Position numbers and translations under genes: made by a program. Below are positions 13,465 through 23,721 of a DNA stretch of 64,000 bases, piece after piece (within the stretch, counting starts at the first letter, position 1; each line of letters starts with the position of its first letter). Under the pieces are notes generated by a model. The model saw only the letters and a list, made by a program, of their open reading frames with translations, did not search any database and was not told where the DNA came from. Location of the stretch: contig CANTFL010000148.1 in NCBI GenBank assembly GCA_947650285.1, positions 186,001 to 250,000 of the forward strand. Direction: 5' to 3'. The stretch comes from Hyaloperonospora brassicae (Eukaryota; Oomycota; Peronosporomycetes; Peronosporales; Peronosporaceae).

Positions 13465-13848
13465 ATGCGTATCTGCTTCGTCCTTGCGCTACTTGTGGCG
13501 ACCTTTGTCGTGAGCTCCGTCAGTGCTGTTGATGTGACTCCGTACTCGACTAGAGACCGTTTTAACGAGCGCACCAAACCTCATCATCGTCTTCGCGTGA
13601 AGGAGACTTTCCAGGAGGAACGATCGCCCGCCGTCATCGATATCGCGGAAACCGTATCGACGCAGGTCTTGAGCAGAGAGAATACGGTGGCTGGAATGTT
13701 AGCACGAGAAAGTGGCCCGATCAAGGAAGGCGTCGGACGACGGCCACGAAGTGTGCGTGACCACGTCATTGGTGGCATCCTGGCGCTTCTTACTGCCAGT
13801 GCCTTGATTGGCGGCGGCATTGTAGCGATGCGGCTATGGCACAAGTAG
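13465..13848 (+). CDS. Candidate secreted RXLR-like effector with C-terminal membrane segment
   Basis: The 127-aa product begins with a clear signal peptide: Arg at residue 3, then a hydrophobic core (ICFVLALLVATFVV) with probable cleavage after VSA at about residue 21. An HRLR tetrapeptide at 41-44 is followed by EER at 51-53. This matches the oomycete RXLR-dEER layout in position and spacing, although the first Arg of RXLR is His. Such degenerate motifs are known from downy-mildew effectors. Residues about 102-122 form a hydrophobic Gly/Ala/Leu segment followed by a short basic tail (RLWHK), suggesting a tail-anchored or single-pass membrane protein. ATG 13465 was chosen because the signal peptide starts there; the frame itself is open upstream. 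There is no WY-type domain and it is too short for one. Its role in host cells is inference from family; the sequence shows only secretion and motif layout. Confidence 0.65.
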   Translation: MRICFVLALLVATFVVSSVSAVDVTPYSTRDRFNERTKPHHRLRVKETFQEERSPAVIDIAETVSTQVLSRENTVAGMLARESGPIKEGVGRRPRSVRDHVIGGILALLTASALIGGGIVAMRLWHK

Positions 13849-15565
13849 CGCGACGTGCGCTTTGCCGTTCGTGGTTACGGGGCTTGCATTGACAATGTGG
13901 CACCAGTTTGTGTTGCAGGACAAGCGACTGCTGCAACTGTATACAGCTTCATCGCAAGGTCGCAGGCTTCTCAGTGTAGCAAGTGTGGAACGGCTGACAT
14001 TCAATGTAGCTTGCTGATCTTTGCACGGCTGACCCGACATGCCATCCCATGTTCGACCTCGTACGCACAGTTTTGCAGTGTACGCAGCAGTGGGTCTACT
14101 GTGCTAGTGCAGTAGAGCTCTTACCGACGTTCGTTTGAAGTTCGTCGGGTTCAGAGCGCTTGACACAGGCGATGGCAAACGCCCCTTCGTTCACGCATGA
14201 GGAACTCGACGTCGAGAAGCCGTTCTTCGAGGGTGGGTGGGCGAGCAGCTCCTCAGCGCGTGTGGTTGAGCTGATGCAGCAACGATTGCGATCGGTTTTG
14301 TAACTACTTTTGCTGATCGAGACGAGCAGAGGTCAAGAGTTTGGCGGTAGAGCTTCACGACCTGCAGATGCACAAGTGCTGTCAGTGCCTACTGCCAGCA
14401 GCCACTCGACGCAACGGCTGGCGTCAAAACGACAAGAAGGCTGCAAGATCTCGCTGTCGCCGTTCGTGTCGCTTGAACCTCAGTACTCATGGGCTGATGC
14501 GCCGAGAGCTGCTATGCAGACACTGTACCACGTGGTGCGTATCTGCAAAGCGGTCGTACGGCAACGTGGTGGCGAGGGGGGTGAATTCGTAACGATGCAA
14601 TCGAGTTCGCCCGTATGAACTGGTGGCATGAAGGGCTTTCGTGCCACGACGGCCGCACTACGTGAGTTCACATGGACAATGGCGGACACAGGTCGACGCA
14701 GATAAAAGGAGAAGAGGTTGTCGTACGTGCGTTCTGCCAGAGCAGCTCCGGACAGGTCCATATGTGTCTGTCAGACGGCATTCGTCGCTGAGCGCATCGA
14801 CCCAATTGGATACAAAGTGGTCCGGCTCTCTGGCTCCAGATTCGTGTTGGGCAGCTTCCCTCCCGATACGAATACCGCGACAAAAATCCCGAGAGAGCTG
14901 GAATCAGATACGCGAGCTGATGGTGGCGAGGGCAATGTCGGTCGGTGGCTTTGCACGTGCGGAACGGATATATGAGGTTCCAATAGAAATGATGCGCAAA
15001 AACAACACGTTTGCGCCTAGATCGAAGTGAACCACATCAAAGCATACATCAGCTGATCACTATCCTCCAAACCGATCTGCCGCGTGCTCAAAAGTAACAG
15101 CAAGCAATATCCACTGCCGTCGCTTCAACCCGCTGTAAAACCGCCTAAACATTTTATCCAGAGATTCACACAAATCGCACACTTTGATCAAATTTTCAGA
15201 CTCCTAACGATGACGATAGTTTACAAAGTCGTTGGCGATCATCACGACACGTTTTATCATCTTGATCGAGACATGGATCCCTCGACAAGGCAGTTAGTTG
15301 TATGGACTACTGCAGCAAAGGATACCATACTGCTCGAGCACACCCATACAGTATCCCTGTTGACCCCATTGCAACAGGCGCCCGAATCCCTCCTCTCCCT
15401 TTTCGACAGCCACGTTCCGTCTTGTCATCCTGCCACTCACTTGCGTCTAGAATGGTCGGACTGCACCTGCTACTGCCACGGACAGACCTTCGCTCGCGTT
15501 TCGATAGTGGCTGCCACTTCAGCTGCGTACCTGCTGCAAAACAGCGGACAGGCGAGTCAAAAACT
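13849..15565. other. Spacer between effector candidate and aquaglyceroporin
   Basis: Several open frames of 60-214 codons overlap on both strands, but none has a recognisable domain. The 214-codon frame (15084-15728) runs through a dinucleotide microsatellite and is most likely non-coding. A transcription start for the downstream channel gene probably lies toward the right end. Confidence 0.4.
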
Positions 15566-15571
15566 CACACA

Positions 15572-15603
<32 letters not shown>
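15566..15603 (+). repeat. Compound (CA)n(GA)n microsatellite
   Basis: An uninterrupted CA run passes directly into a GA run upstream of the channel gene. A second CT-rich tract (ctctctctct) follows at about 15827-15840, just before its coding start. Confidence 0.95.
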
Positions 15604-15995
15604 TGTCGATACCAATTGCATCGTTCAGCTTCGGCACGTGTCTCGCACAACTAACTCACTGTCTGGCGAAAAAAAATCACTCGCGGCAAATCACGCGCCC
15701 CCATCCACTGGCTATCGGCAGCAGGTGACGCGCAACGTCGGGAAGTTCGGCCGACGACGCACCTGATTGAATCAGGAGCAGCTGTGGATCTGCGTATCTT
15801 TTCGCAGTCCTGATTTGCATCACTCACTCTCTCTCTCTCCTGACCTCTGGTCTCGAGCAGATCTGCTTGAAGCGGAAAAGTAGAGACCCCACCTACTGCT
15901 GCGGTTCCAGCTCTTCACTCTCGAATCTCCTCTTGCAACAGCAGACACACCCCCTACTTGTGCCTCCTCCTCGTCGTTGTGGATCTCCTGTCAAC

Positions 15996-16823
15996 ATGAC
16001 GGAATACGGCACGACGAAAAACGGATACGCCAACTTGGAAGAGAGCAGTCGGCTGCCCTTCTACCACGTCCAGAACCCGAGTGTGCGCGCGTACCTGGCC
16101 GAGTTCGTCGGTACCTTTATCCTCGTGCTCATCGGCGACGGCTCTGTCGCGCAGTACGTGCTCGGGGGCGGAACTGCCGGTCACTACTTGTCCGTGAACT
16201 TGTCCTGGGGCATTGCACTGCTCTTCGGGATCCACTTTTCCGGCGGCGTCAGTGGCGGTCACCTCAATCCCGCCGTGACGCTGGCACTGGCCTTGTTCAA
16301 GCGCTTCGAGTGGACAAAGGTCCCGGGCTACTTCTTGGCCCAGACGGCCGGGGCATTCGCAGCCGCGCTCGTTGTCTTCATTGTGTACTACCCGTGGTTC
16401 GACATGCAGGACCCCCAGCGAGAGACGACGCAGGGCATCTTTGCCACGTACCCGAACGCCCAGATCCCCAACTGGTCGGCGCTCGCGAACGAGATCATTG
16501 GAACGGCGTTGCTCGTGAGCGGGATCTTTGCCGTGAGTGACCAGCTCAACAAACCCGCGAGCCCCTACAGCTTTCCTGCTGCTGTTGCCCTGATGCTCAC
16601 GAGCATTGGCATGGCCTTCGGACTGGACACGGGCTATGCTCTGAACCCAGCGCGGGACTTTGGGCCGCGTCTGTTCACGTTCTTCGCGGGATGGGGCTGG
16701 AAAGTGTGGACTCTGCGTGGCGGCTACTTCTGGATCCCTATCGTCGGACCGTTCATTGGCGCAATCATTGGAGCAGCCACCTACGTCGGGCTCATTGAAG
16801 CCCACCACCCGCCTCAGGTGTAG
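15996..16823 (+). CDS. Aquaglyceroporin (MIP family channel)
   Basis: A 275-aa membrane channel of the major intrinsic protein family, passing water and small uncharged solutes such as glycerol. Both pore signatures are present: HLNPAVT with NPA at residues 91-93, and YALNPARDFGPRLF with NPA at 217-219. The Asp at 221, directly after NPAR, is a hallmark of the glycerol-facilitator (GlpF/aquaglyceroporin) branch as opposed to strict aquaporins. Six hydrophobic segments surround the two half-helices (first AEFVGTFILVLIGDG, about 35-49; last WIPIVGPFIGAIIGAATYVG). ATG 15996 is preferred because it gives the usual short cytoplasmic N-terminus; the frame is open 43 codons further upstream, where sequence is low-complexity. 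No intron is needed. Location in plasma or internal membrane cannot be told. Confidence 0.93.
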   Translation: MTEYGTTKNGYANLEESSRLPFYHVQNPSVRAYLAEFVGTFILVLIGDGSVAQYVLGGGTAGHYLSVNLSWGIALLFGIHFSGGVSGGHLNPAVTLALALFKRFEWTKVPGYFLAQTAGAFAAALVVFIVYYPWFDMQDPQRETTQGIFATYPNAQIPNWSALANEIIGTALLVSGIFAVSDQLNKPASPYSFPAAVALMLTSIGMAFGLDTGYALNPARDFGPRLFTFFAGWGWKVWTLRGGYFWIPIVGPFIGAIIGAATYVGLIEAHHPPQV

Positions 16824-17894
16824 GAAGAGAGACGCGTCGCGATGGTCGACTTTGCAGCGCCCTTCGTCGAATGTCAATACACATCTCAGTGATATGGCTT
16901 TGGATCTCGTACCTCATTCCTTACAGCACACACTGCGCGATACTTTTGCACGGCGTTCGGTTGCAATCTCTCATACCTTTGGTAGAGATCACTTTGGTTT
17001 GAAGCTGACGGCTGACCTCTGTGGTCTTCTTGCAAGTTTGACAGCTCGGGCGACGTCTATCGTCGTGACGACATGACAGGTTTCAATCGATTGTGTGGAA
17101 GAACTGGTGAGCACAACAGAACTGTCGAATGCTGCAGCTAGTGCATCAATACAGCCTGTTTACTGCACATTGGTAATCTCCTACAATGTGATGGTTGCCG
17201 CTCAGATTACGGCTCTGCTGGAGCAATGTTGGCACGACACGGGAATCGCGCACTCCTTTCGTCTGCAACACTGCACAAAGAAGACGGCTTTTACGATCGG
17301 GTACACTCGCGCAGTGCATCAGGAGCTGCACCCTGCCGCATGCAAATAGATGCAAGTTTTTCAGATCTCCTCCTGTTCACTTCCTAGGCACAGTCACAGT
17401 GTCACGTGGAACCAACGAGGGCATAAAGGCAGCGTCTCTTCCAAGTGACGATGAGGCGTTGTCTACAACGCAATGGGTCCGACGTGGATCGTCGAAAGTC
17501 TCTTGATCGACGTCGATCCCTCGACGTGCATAACCCACCTCTTGCCAGCCTCTCACTTTTGCATGCCGTACGTAGCAGGCAGGTCATCAACCACCGCCCT
17601 CTTCAACTGCGGCGGCCGGCTCTCGAGTCTCGCAGCCCCTTCCGCGTCCAGCACAAACAAACTCCATCTACACTTTACCTTCGCTATACCCGCCACTGTG
17701 CCCAGCAGCGCTCGCTTTCTCTGGCCAAACTACTACAGTCAACTCCCACCTTTAACACGTAACGTCCGACTCGACGGAACTTCAGTTTACATGTTTTTGT
17801 CGCGGTCGAGTCCCAACGTGATACCCACAAAGTGGTCCGACTTCCTATCCCAGAAACCGGCTGTCGTCCACTCGAGTCTCACGTCCCACGTAAA
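16824..17894. other. Intergenic region, aquaglyceroporin to FtsJ
   Basis: About 1.07 kb without a convincing gene. Open frames up to 185 codons (17473-18030) exist, but the longest overlaps the FtsJ first exon in another frame and has no domain. It presumably contains the channel gene's 3' UTR and the FtsJ promoter. Confidence 0.5.
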
Positions 17895-18778
17895 ATGGTC
17901 GTCAAGAGTCTGCGCGGCAAGTCGAATGCCAGTGCGCGTTGGGTGCGTCGACAGTGGAGCGACCCCGTGGTCAAACAGGCCCAACGCGAAGGGCTTCGCT
18001 CGCGCGCAGCAATTAAACTGCGCCAACTGAATGACGTACGTACGGACGGACGGACGGCCGTTCGGCCATTCCTGTCGCTCCATACCTATCCATATTCTTA
18101 TTCGCCATCTGCTTGTTCGAAAAGAGCTGCTCAGATATGTTTACACGTACGTATACCGTCGCTTGCTGTCCATTCGTTTTTTTTCGAGGTACGCAGCGGT
18201 TCCAGCTACTGAAACGCGGCGACGTCGTGCTGGACTTGGGCGCAGCGCCCGGCGGCTGGAGCCAAGTGGCTGTCGAAGCTACTGCCCGAACGAGCAAGAA
18301 GCAGCCACAGGGTGCAAGTCGGGAGTCCCTTCCGCGAGTCGTGGCCGTGGACCTCAAAGCCTTTGACCCCGTGGAAGGCGCCGTCATTGTCGTGGGTGAC
18401 TTTCGCCAAGCAGCAGTGCGGACACAGCTGAGCAAAGCTCTGGGCGGCCGCAAGGCCGACGTGGTGCTAAGTGACATGGCGCCGTCGTTTTCGGGCACGT
18501 TTCTCACGGACAGCCACGCGCAGTTGCGGTTGTGCCACAACGCGCTCCAGATGGCCGAGCTCTACTTGCGTCCAGGAGGGAACTTTGTGACCAAGATCTT
18601 GCGCTGCGAAGAGTCTGAAGACTTTCGGGCCGAGCTTAAGTTGGCATTTGACGTTGTGAAAGCCATGAAGCCATCGGCGTCGAGACCCGAGTCCACCGAG
18701 ATGTTCCTGGTGGCCAAAGGGTTCAACAAGTGCATTGCGAGTAGTCGTAGTAACCTGCCAGAGCAAGGAGAGAGGTAG
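17895..18778 (+). CDS. FtsJ/RrmJ-type rRNA 2'-O-ribose methyltransferase, one intron
   Basis: The exons are 17895-18035 and 18197-18778 and give 240 aa. The spliced protein aligns along its length with the bacterial RrmJ/mitochondrial MRM2 type, which methylates the A-loop uridine of large-subunit rRNA using S-adenosylmethionine. The N-terminal RNA-binding arm (SARWVRRQWSDPVVKQAQ) is followed by the SAM-binding motif DLGAAPGGWSQVA at 60-72. The catalytic K-D-K-E tetrad is visible as K41 (AAIKLRQ), D140 (LSDMAP), K180 (VTKIL) and E215 (STEMF). Joining at the GT/AG pair restores the spacing between LRQLND and RFQLLKRGD without gap, which fixes the intron. A bacterial-like sequence in a nuclear gene fits a mitochondrial protein, though no strong targeting peptide is evident. 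The gene converges with the myosin gene, 320 bp away. Confidence 0.9.
18036..18196 (+). other. Phase-0 spliceosomal intron in the FtsJ gene
   Basis: The 161-bp intron begins gtacgtacgg and ends acgcag. A pyrimidine run (ttttttttcg) lies shortly before the acceptor. It contains an ACGG short tandem repeat near its 5' end. It is the only intron I need to place in any gene of this island. Confidence 0.8.
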
Positions 18779-18860
18779 TGTGTGGCCAGGCAGAAGCGAC
18801 AAGAGTAAGTGGTCAAGACGACTCGCTGCTCTTGCACATGTCCATCTATTCAATTGCAGG

Positions 18861-18888
18861 GCTAGCTACCTAGCTAGCTAGCTAGCTG
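18861..18888 (+). repeat. (TAGC)n tetranucleotide repeat
   Basis: A self-complementary run of tagc/gcta units lies in the 320-bp gap between the convergent FtsJ and myosin genes. It may sit in one or both 3' UTRs. Confidence 0.9.
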
Positions 18889-19098
18889 GGTATCGAGATG
18901 TGCTGGACGGTGAAAGCGCAGAAAGGTAACGTACTGCTCGAAGGCACTCTCGCCGAGCACACAGCAGAGCAGTCTGGCCACTTCAATCGAGACCATTCCA
19001 GTCAAAACACGCAGACTTGTCAAAAGCAGAAAAGAGAGAGAGAGGACACGCTACTGGGCATCGCCACCACACCGTCCACGGGCACCAGCATGCAACGA

Positions 19099-22000
19099 CT
19101 AGTTCAGGTCCTGGCCCAGCCGGAGCGCCAGCAGCGTGTCGTTGTACTGGTTGAACGCGTCCTGGATGTCGTCCTGCAGCTGCATGGCGAGCGGAATCAG
19201 CTCGATGTTCACATTGCCACCAATTTGAGCCGACGCTGCTACACGAGGCTGCAACACCTTGACGGCGTGGATCATCTCCTGCAGCTCCGTGTCCTGGCGA
19301 ACGTCACCAGCAGCATAGATGATCTTCTGCAGCAACTGGTGCACCAATTGCTCCACCTCCTGCAGATCGGCGTCGTTCAGCGGCTCTGCATCGGCAGCAT
19401 TGGCCAGCGCCTCACGCTCTTCCTCTTCCCACCGCTTACGCGCTTCAGCGTATGCCTCACGTTCGCAAATGTCTTGGGTACGGAGCGTGAGGTTCAAGAA
19501 ACGGTCCAAGTGGATGTTGAGCAGAGCGTCCGGCATCTGCGTGAGCACTTGCGTCATGTACCGGTTCATCTCCTTCTCGCGCTTGATAATGAACTTCTCC
19601 TCCTGGTTCTTGCCGATCATCGACGAGAACGGGTGACGCTTTGGGAAACGTGGGAACCACGGTGCACGCTTGCCGCGACGACCCGACGCAGCAGCTTTCA
19701 GCTCTTGATGAAGTGCATTAAAGTCGTTGTAGCGACCACCGACAAGCCAAGCGGTCTTGGACTGTTCGAGAATGTCACGGCCCCAGGTCACACGCAGCAC
19801 GTACTCTGTGTACTCGTCGCCCCAGTTCTGGTCCTGCTGCTTGCGATGGCCGAGCATCGTGCACGTCATAATGCCGCCCTTGTACGGAATCGGAGGACCC
19901 GTCGGGAACTCCTGAATCTTCTCGACCGGATTGACCAAATTCTCGTCGTCGGCAGACATGACTGGGCCGGCAGGTGCCTCACCCCCTTCGCCGAAGAGAT
20001 CGCGACCCGCCTGTGCAAGCTGTTCTTGACGCAATGCATCGCCAGCTACGCCTTCGCCTTCAATCTTGGCATTGTCACCAGCGACCCAGCTCATGTCAGC
20101 GTTCTGCAGTGACTCCTGTCCCACCATAGCGCCAGCAACACCCATCGATCCGACAGCACCAATCTGACCAGCCTGACCAGCTGACGCCTGCAGCGGCTGC
20201 ACCGATCCCAGCATAGCGGGTCCATTCCCAGCAACGCCAGCTATGCCCGGCGCACCGAGCGCGGGGGCGACTCCCAGCGTACCAGCTGCAGCTGCTTTTC
20301 TCTGGGCCTCGTCGTATGCGCTCAACTTACGAAGCGCAGCCGCCTCAGCGTCGTGCGCCATGGACGCGTCCTGCGCGGCTTGAGCGGCATCCTGGGCAGC
20401 CATCGCGGCAGCGAGTGAAGCTGCTTGTGCACGCTCCACAGCAGCCTGGCGCCTTGCCTCTTCGCGACCAACGGACCGACGGTACGCGCGTTGAATAGCA
20501 GTAGCAGCAGCAGCACGCCGGAGCTCCAACTGGCGCTGATGCTCACGTTCCTCCTCTTCTTCCTGGATACGACGCTGGCGCTCCTCTTCCTCTCGCTGCA
20601 ACCGTAGCTGCTCCTGCTCGGCAGCAAGTCGTCGCGCCTCCTCCACCGCCAGGCGAGCCTTGCGAATGTGGTGCAAGCGCTTCACGAAATGGCGCTGCGC
20701 CTGGATGACGTAGAATGCCGACATCCAGCGCCGCTTGGCCGACTTCTTCTTCTCAGCCTCAAGACGCGCATTCTCTTCCAGCAGCCTCTTCCGCATCTTC
20801 TCGTCTTCCACCTGAGCGCGACGCTTGTTTGCCTGCTTGCGGCCGAGCTTGCCACGGACAATAGACTGAATCTTCACAGCTGCAGCGTGCTGTCCAGCAA
20901 GCTGAGAGGCCATGCGTTCGCGAGTCTGTTGCAACAGCTTCTTGAATGCATTGGCGGCCAACACGCCACCGATAGCCATCTTCCAGTGTTTCTGAGCTTG
21001 CCCTTTACGGCGCATCTTGAGGCGGTACGCATTGCGAGCGCGAACAAACTGTTTGCGGACAGCAAACATGCGCATCACAGCTTGCATCTTGATGATGGCA
21101 GCCTTGCGTCGTCTAGTGTCCTCCAGCAGACGCAGGAACGCGCGCTGAGCCAGTACCTTGGCCAGAGCATAACGCCAACGGCGACGTGCGAGCCACTTGC
21201 GGAGCCGAGCAACGATCCACGGTCCCATCTTCTTCATGTCAACCTTTAGCAACGCGTCGAGCAGAGCAATCTTGCCCGTCTTGAAGAAGACCTTCGTGCG
21301 ACCAAGACGGTACGCGTCGGACTCGACACGGAACGACCACAACACGGCCTCGGTAAAAGTACGGTCGTTGTATGCGTTGAACATCGGCGTGACGGATGGC
21401 GGCAGCACGGGCTTGTAGATCCGGCAGATCTCCTCATACGCCACACGCGTGGGCAAACCGACCTTCAGCAGCTCGCACGTCGCCAGCATACCAGAGCAGC
21501 GCAGCTGGTCCACGACGTAGCCGTTGTCGAAAACGCCAGGCGTCATCGTCGGGTTCGGCTTGATACAGCGGATAAAGTTGGAGCGCGTCGCATTCAACGT
21601 GTCCGTCAGCTCTTGCATTTGGTCGCAGAACTTGGCCGACACGCTCTGCTTGTGCATCTGGCTCATGCTGGACGCACCGTTCATCGTTTCCACATCCATC
21701 TTGGACGAAAACAGCTCCTTGATCAGCGAAGACTTACTAGAAGTCACAAAATCTTCCAGGTCTTTCGGAATCGTGTCGTTGTTCTTGTCGATAAAGTTGC
21801 CAATCGTATACGGCACGCGCGTAGCAAAGTGCTTCACAATAAACTCGTACTTCTTGTCCTTTTCGTGAGGAGGCAAAAAGTGCGGGTGGCTTGCGTGCAT
21901 CTTGTGCAGCGCAGCATTCCATTTCTCATCCGATGCCTTGGGCATTTTTGCCTCCTGATCCAACAGTGGCAAAATACCATTCGGTTTCTGCGAGATCAAG

Positions 22001-23721
22001 TCGATGCATTCACGGTTGTCGGGCCAAATAATCTTGCCAACTTCAATGCCCTCCGCTGCAAACAGCTCTTGCTCGGCAATGAACACCTGCTGATTAAACG
22101 TGGCCTGCAGAGCCTCGTTGGCGTAGTTGATCAGCAGCTGCTCAAAGTCGTTCTCCTCAAACGACTCGAAACCAAAGATATCGAGCACCCCGATGAACGG
22201 GAGCGAACTGTCGCCGTGGCCGAGCGAGCCGTTGATCTTGTACAGAATCCACTTGAACAGGCGATTGTACATCGACTTGGCGATCGCGTCACGCACATAA
22301 CTTCCCTCCTTCGCTGTGCGCCGGATCGTAAAGTTCTCGGTACGCGTGGAAATCTCGCGAGTATTGATCACGTGCAACAAATTGTTGCTGTCCACGCCAA
22401 GCAACTCCGCACACGACGCCACGTATTTTTTCGCTTCCAGCGTCACTTCGCCAGCGTCACCCTCCGCCGTCTCGCGGTCTTCCAAGCGGATGTTACCCAG
22501 ATGCAGCAAACCCGACAGGATCCTCCAGACTTGCTTCTGTAGTCCAGCATCGATGTTTACCGAGCCAAGCGCACTTGCTACTTCGTCGAACAGAATCTCG
22601 TCGTCTACGTTCGGGTCCGACACGCAGCCACTTTGGTTCAAGTAGTCAAAGTTGTTGACCGACTCGAGCTTCAGCTCCCTGGCTAGTGTCGGATTTGCAC
22701 CGGACAGCAAAAAGTAAAAAATGTGAAAGTTGCGTTCGCCAGGAATCTGCGCCACAACACGAAACTTCTCCAGCAAGTACGTCTCAATAAACGCGCCAGA
22801 CAGCGTATTGTCCCCGGGCTTGAACTGCAGCTTCATAAACTTGCCAAACCGCGACGAGTTGTGGTTCCGCAGCGTCTTGGCATTGCCAAACGCTTCCAAA
22901 ATGGGGTTCGTATCCCACAGCCGCTTGTCCAGCTCGAGTGCCAAGTCCTGCTGCACGACGTTCCCCTTGTTGACCGTCAGCGCCAAGTGTTCCCTCGACG
23001 TGAGATACCGCAGTACAATCTTAGACGTCTCCGTCTTGCCAGCTCCCGACTCGCCGGAAATGACAATCGACTGGCACTGCGCCGGTGTGCGCAGCGCCAT
23101 TTGCTGGAACGCCACTTCGGCAATCGCGTAGGGGTGCGGGGGGCAGTCGCCCATCTGCGTCTTGATATAGTCCGTGACTTTGGGCTCCACCGTGCGCACC
23201 AGTGGGTTCACAGCAATCAGCACATTGGCCATGAGCGTATACGGCCGCAGGTTGTCCATCTTCGACCGCACGTTCAAGTTCGCCAAGATCCCGGCCTCGT
23301 GGATGTAGTAGAGACCCGTCATGTCGTCCACGACGCGGGGATTGACCTTGTAGAGGTCGCCAATGTCCCGAAGGTCGACCGTCTCGTGGCCAAACTGGCC
23401 CCGCACGGTCAAGACCATACCCTGCTCGGGGTCGTCGGCCTGTTCGTAGCGCACGATCTCCACCACGCGCCACACGCGCTCGGGGTCGGGGATCCAAATG
23501 TGCGCCCCGATCTCCACGGGCGTGTGCTGCAGAGCCGCGACCACTTCCTGCGTGTTGCGCTCGCGCGCCGAGTGGAGCGCGCGCTTCTTGTTCTCGAGCA
23601 CGAGGCGCTGGGCGATGCTGAGCTGCGCTTCGTTCACGGGCGCCGCGCGGTGCGGCTGGAACCGGTCGTAGGACGGCAGCGCGCTGGACGGCGCGATCTC
23701 CACGCGCGGGCGGCCCGACAT
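19099..23721 (-). CDS. Unconventional myosin with IQ motifs, coiled coil and C-terminal PX domain
   Basis: The 1540-aa, intronless protein starts at the ATG complementary to 23719-23721 (MSGRPRVEIAP); an in-frame ATG 73 codons earlier would add a basic low-complexity leader and is less likely. An N-terminal SH3-like segment (about 65-125) precedes the motor. The motor shows the P-loop GESGAGKT (223-230), switch I NHNSSRFGKF and switch II LDIFGFESF (near 510). The neck from about residue 837 carries IQ-like repeats (IIKMQAVMRMFAVRKQF, AVKIQSIVRGKLGRKQ, ATAIQRAYRRSVGREE). A charged Glu/Arg-rich coiled coil lies near 1025-1060, then an Ala/Gly-rich linker, then a PX phosphoinositide-binding domain (about 1280-1410, with GGRYNDFNALH and FPRFPKRHPF). 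It is an actin motor likely targeted to endomembranes. SH3-like/IQ/coiled-coil/PX myosins have been described in Phytophthora (class XXX, from memory). Confidence 0.92.
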   Translation of the reverse strand: MSGRPRVEIAPSSALPSYDRFQPHRAAPVNEAQLSIAQRLVLENKKRALHSARERNTQEVVAALQHTPVEIGAHIWIPDPERVWRVVEIVRYEQADDPEQGMVLTVRGQFGHETVDLRDIGDLYKVNPRVVDDMTGLYYIHEAGILANLNVRSKMDNLRPYTLMANVLIAVNPLVRTVEPKVTDYIKTQMGDCPPHPYAIAEVAFQQMALRTPAQCQSIVISGESGAGKTETSKIVLRYLTSREHLALTVNKGNVVQQDLALELDKRLWDTNPILEAFGNAKTLRNHNSSRFGKFMKLQFKPGDNTLSGAFIETYLLEKFRVVAQIPGERNFHIFYFLLSGANPTLARELKLESVNNFDYLNQSGCVSDPNVDDEILFDEVASALGSVNIDAGLQKQVWRILSGLLHLGNIRLEDRETAEGDAGEVTLEAKKYVASCAELLGVDSNNLLHVINTREISTRTENFTIRRTAKEGSYVRDAIAKSMYNRLFKWILYKINGSLGHGDSSLPFIGVLDIFGFESFEENDFEQLLINYANEALQATFNQQVFIAEQELFAAEGIEVGKIIWPDNRECIDLISQKPNGILPLLDQEAKMPKASDEKWNAALHKMHASHPHFLPPHEKDKKYEFIVKHFATRVPYTIGNFIDKNNDTIPKDLEDFVTSSKSSLIKELFSSKMDVETMNGASSMSQMHKQSVSAKFCDQMQELTDTLNATRSNFIRCIKPNPTMTPGVFDNGYVVDQLRCSGMLATCELLKVGLPTRVAYEEICRIYKPVLPPSVTPMFNAYNDRTFTEAVLWSFRVESDAYRLGRTKVFFKTGKIALLDALLKVDMKKMGPWIVARLRKWLARRRWRYALAKVLAQRAFLRLLEDTRRRKAAIIKMQAVMRMFAVRKQFVRARNAYRLKMRRKGQAQKHWKMAIGGVLAANAFKKLLQQTRERMASQLAGQHAAAVKIQSIVRGKLGRKQANKRRAQVEDEKMRKRLLEENARLEAEKKKSAKRRWMSAFYVIQAQRHFVKRLHHIRKARLAVEEARRLAAEQEQLRLQREEEERQRRIQEEEEEREHQRQLELRRAAAATAIQRAYRRSVGREEARRQAAVERAQAASLAAAMAAQDAAQAAQDASMAHDAEAAALRKLSAYDEAQRKAAAAGTLGVAPALGAPGIAGVAGNGPAMLGSVQPLQASAGQAGQIGAVGSMGVAGAMVGQESLQNADMSWVAGDNAKIEGEGVAGDALRQEQLAQAGRDLFGEGGEAPAGPVMSADDENLVNPVEKIQEFPTGPPIPYKGGIMTCTMLGHRKQQDQNWGDEYTEYVLRVTWGRDILEQSKTAWLVGGRYNDFNALHQELKAAASGRRGKRAPWFPRFPKRHPFSSMIGKNQEEKFIIKREKEMNRYMTQVLTQMPDALLNIHLDRFLNLTLRTQDICEREAYAEARKRWEEEEREALANAADAEPLNDADLQEVEQLVHQLLQKIIYAAGDVRQDTELQEMIHAVKVLQPRVAASAQIGGNVNIELIPLAMQLQDDIQDAFNQYNDTLLALRLGQDLN

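Noticed and set aside
15084..15728. 214-codon frame before the channel gene
   Set aside because: It runs through the CA/GA microsatellite (THTHTHT...REREREM) and lacks conserved features.
15954..16877. 307-codon open frame antisense to the aquaglyceroporin
   Set aside because: Low-complexity Arg/Glu/His composition mirrors the coding strand; no independent evidence.
17473..18030. 185-codon frame overlapping FtsJ exon 1
   Set aside because: The overlapping FtsJ frame has the conserved RrmJ N-terminus; this one has no domain.
18898..20112. 404-codon plus-strand frame over the myosin tail
   Set aside because: Leu/Arg/His-rich antisense shadow of the coiled-coil and PX coding sequence.
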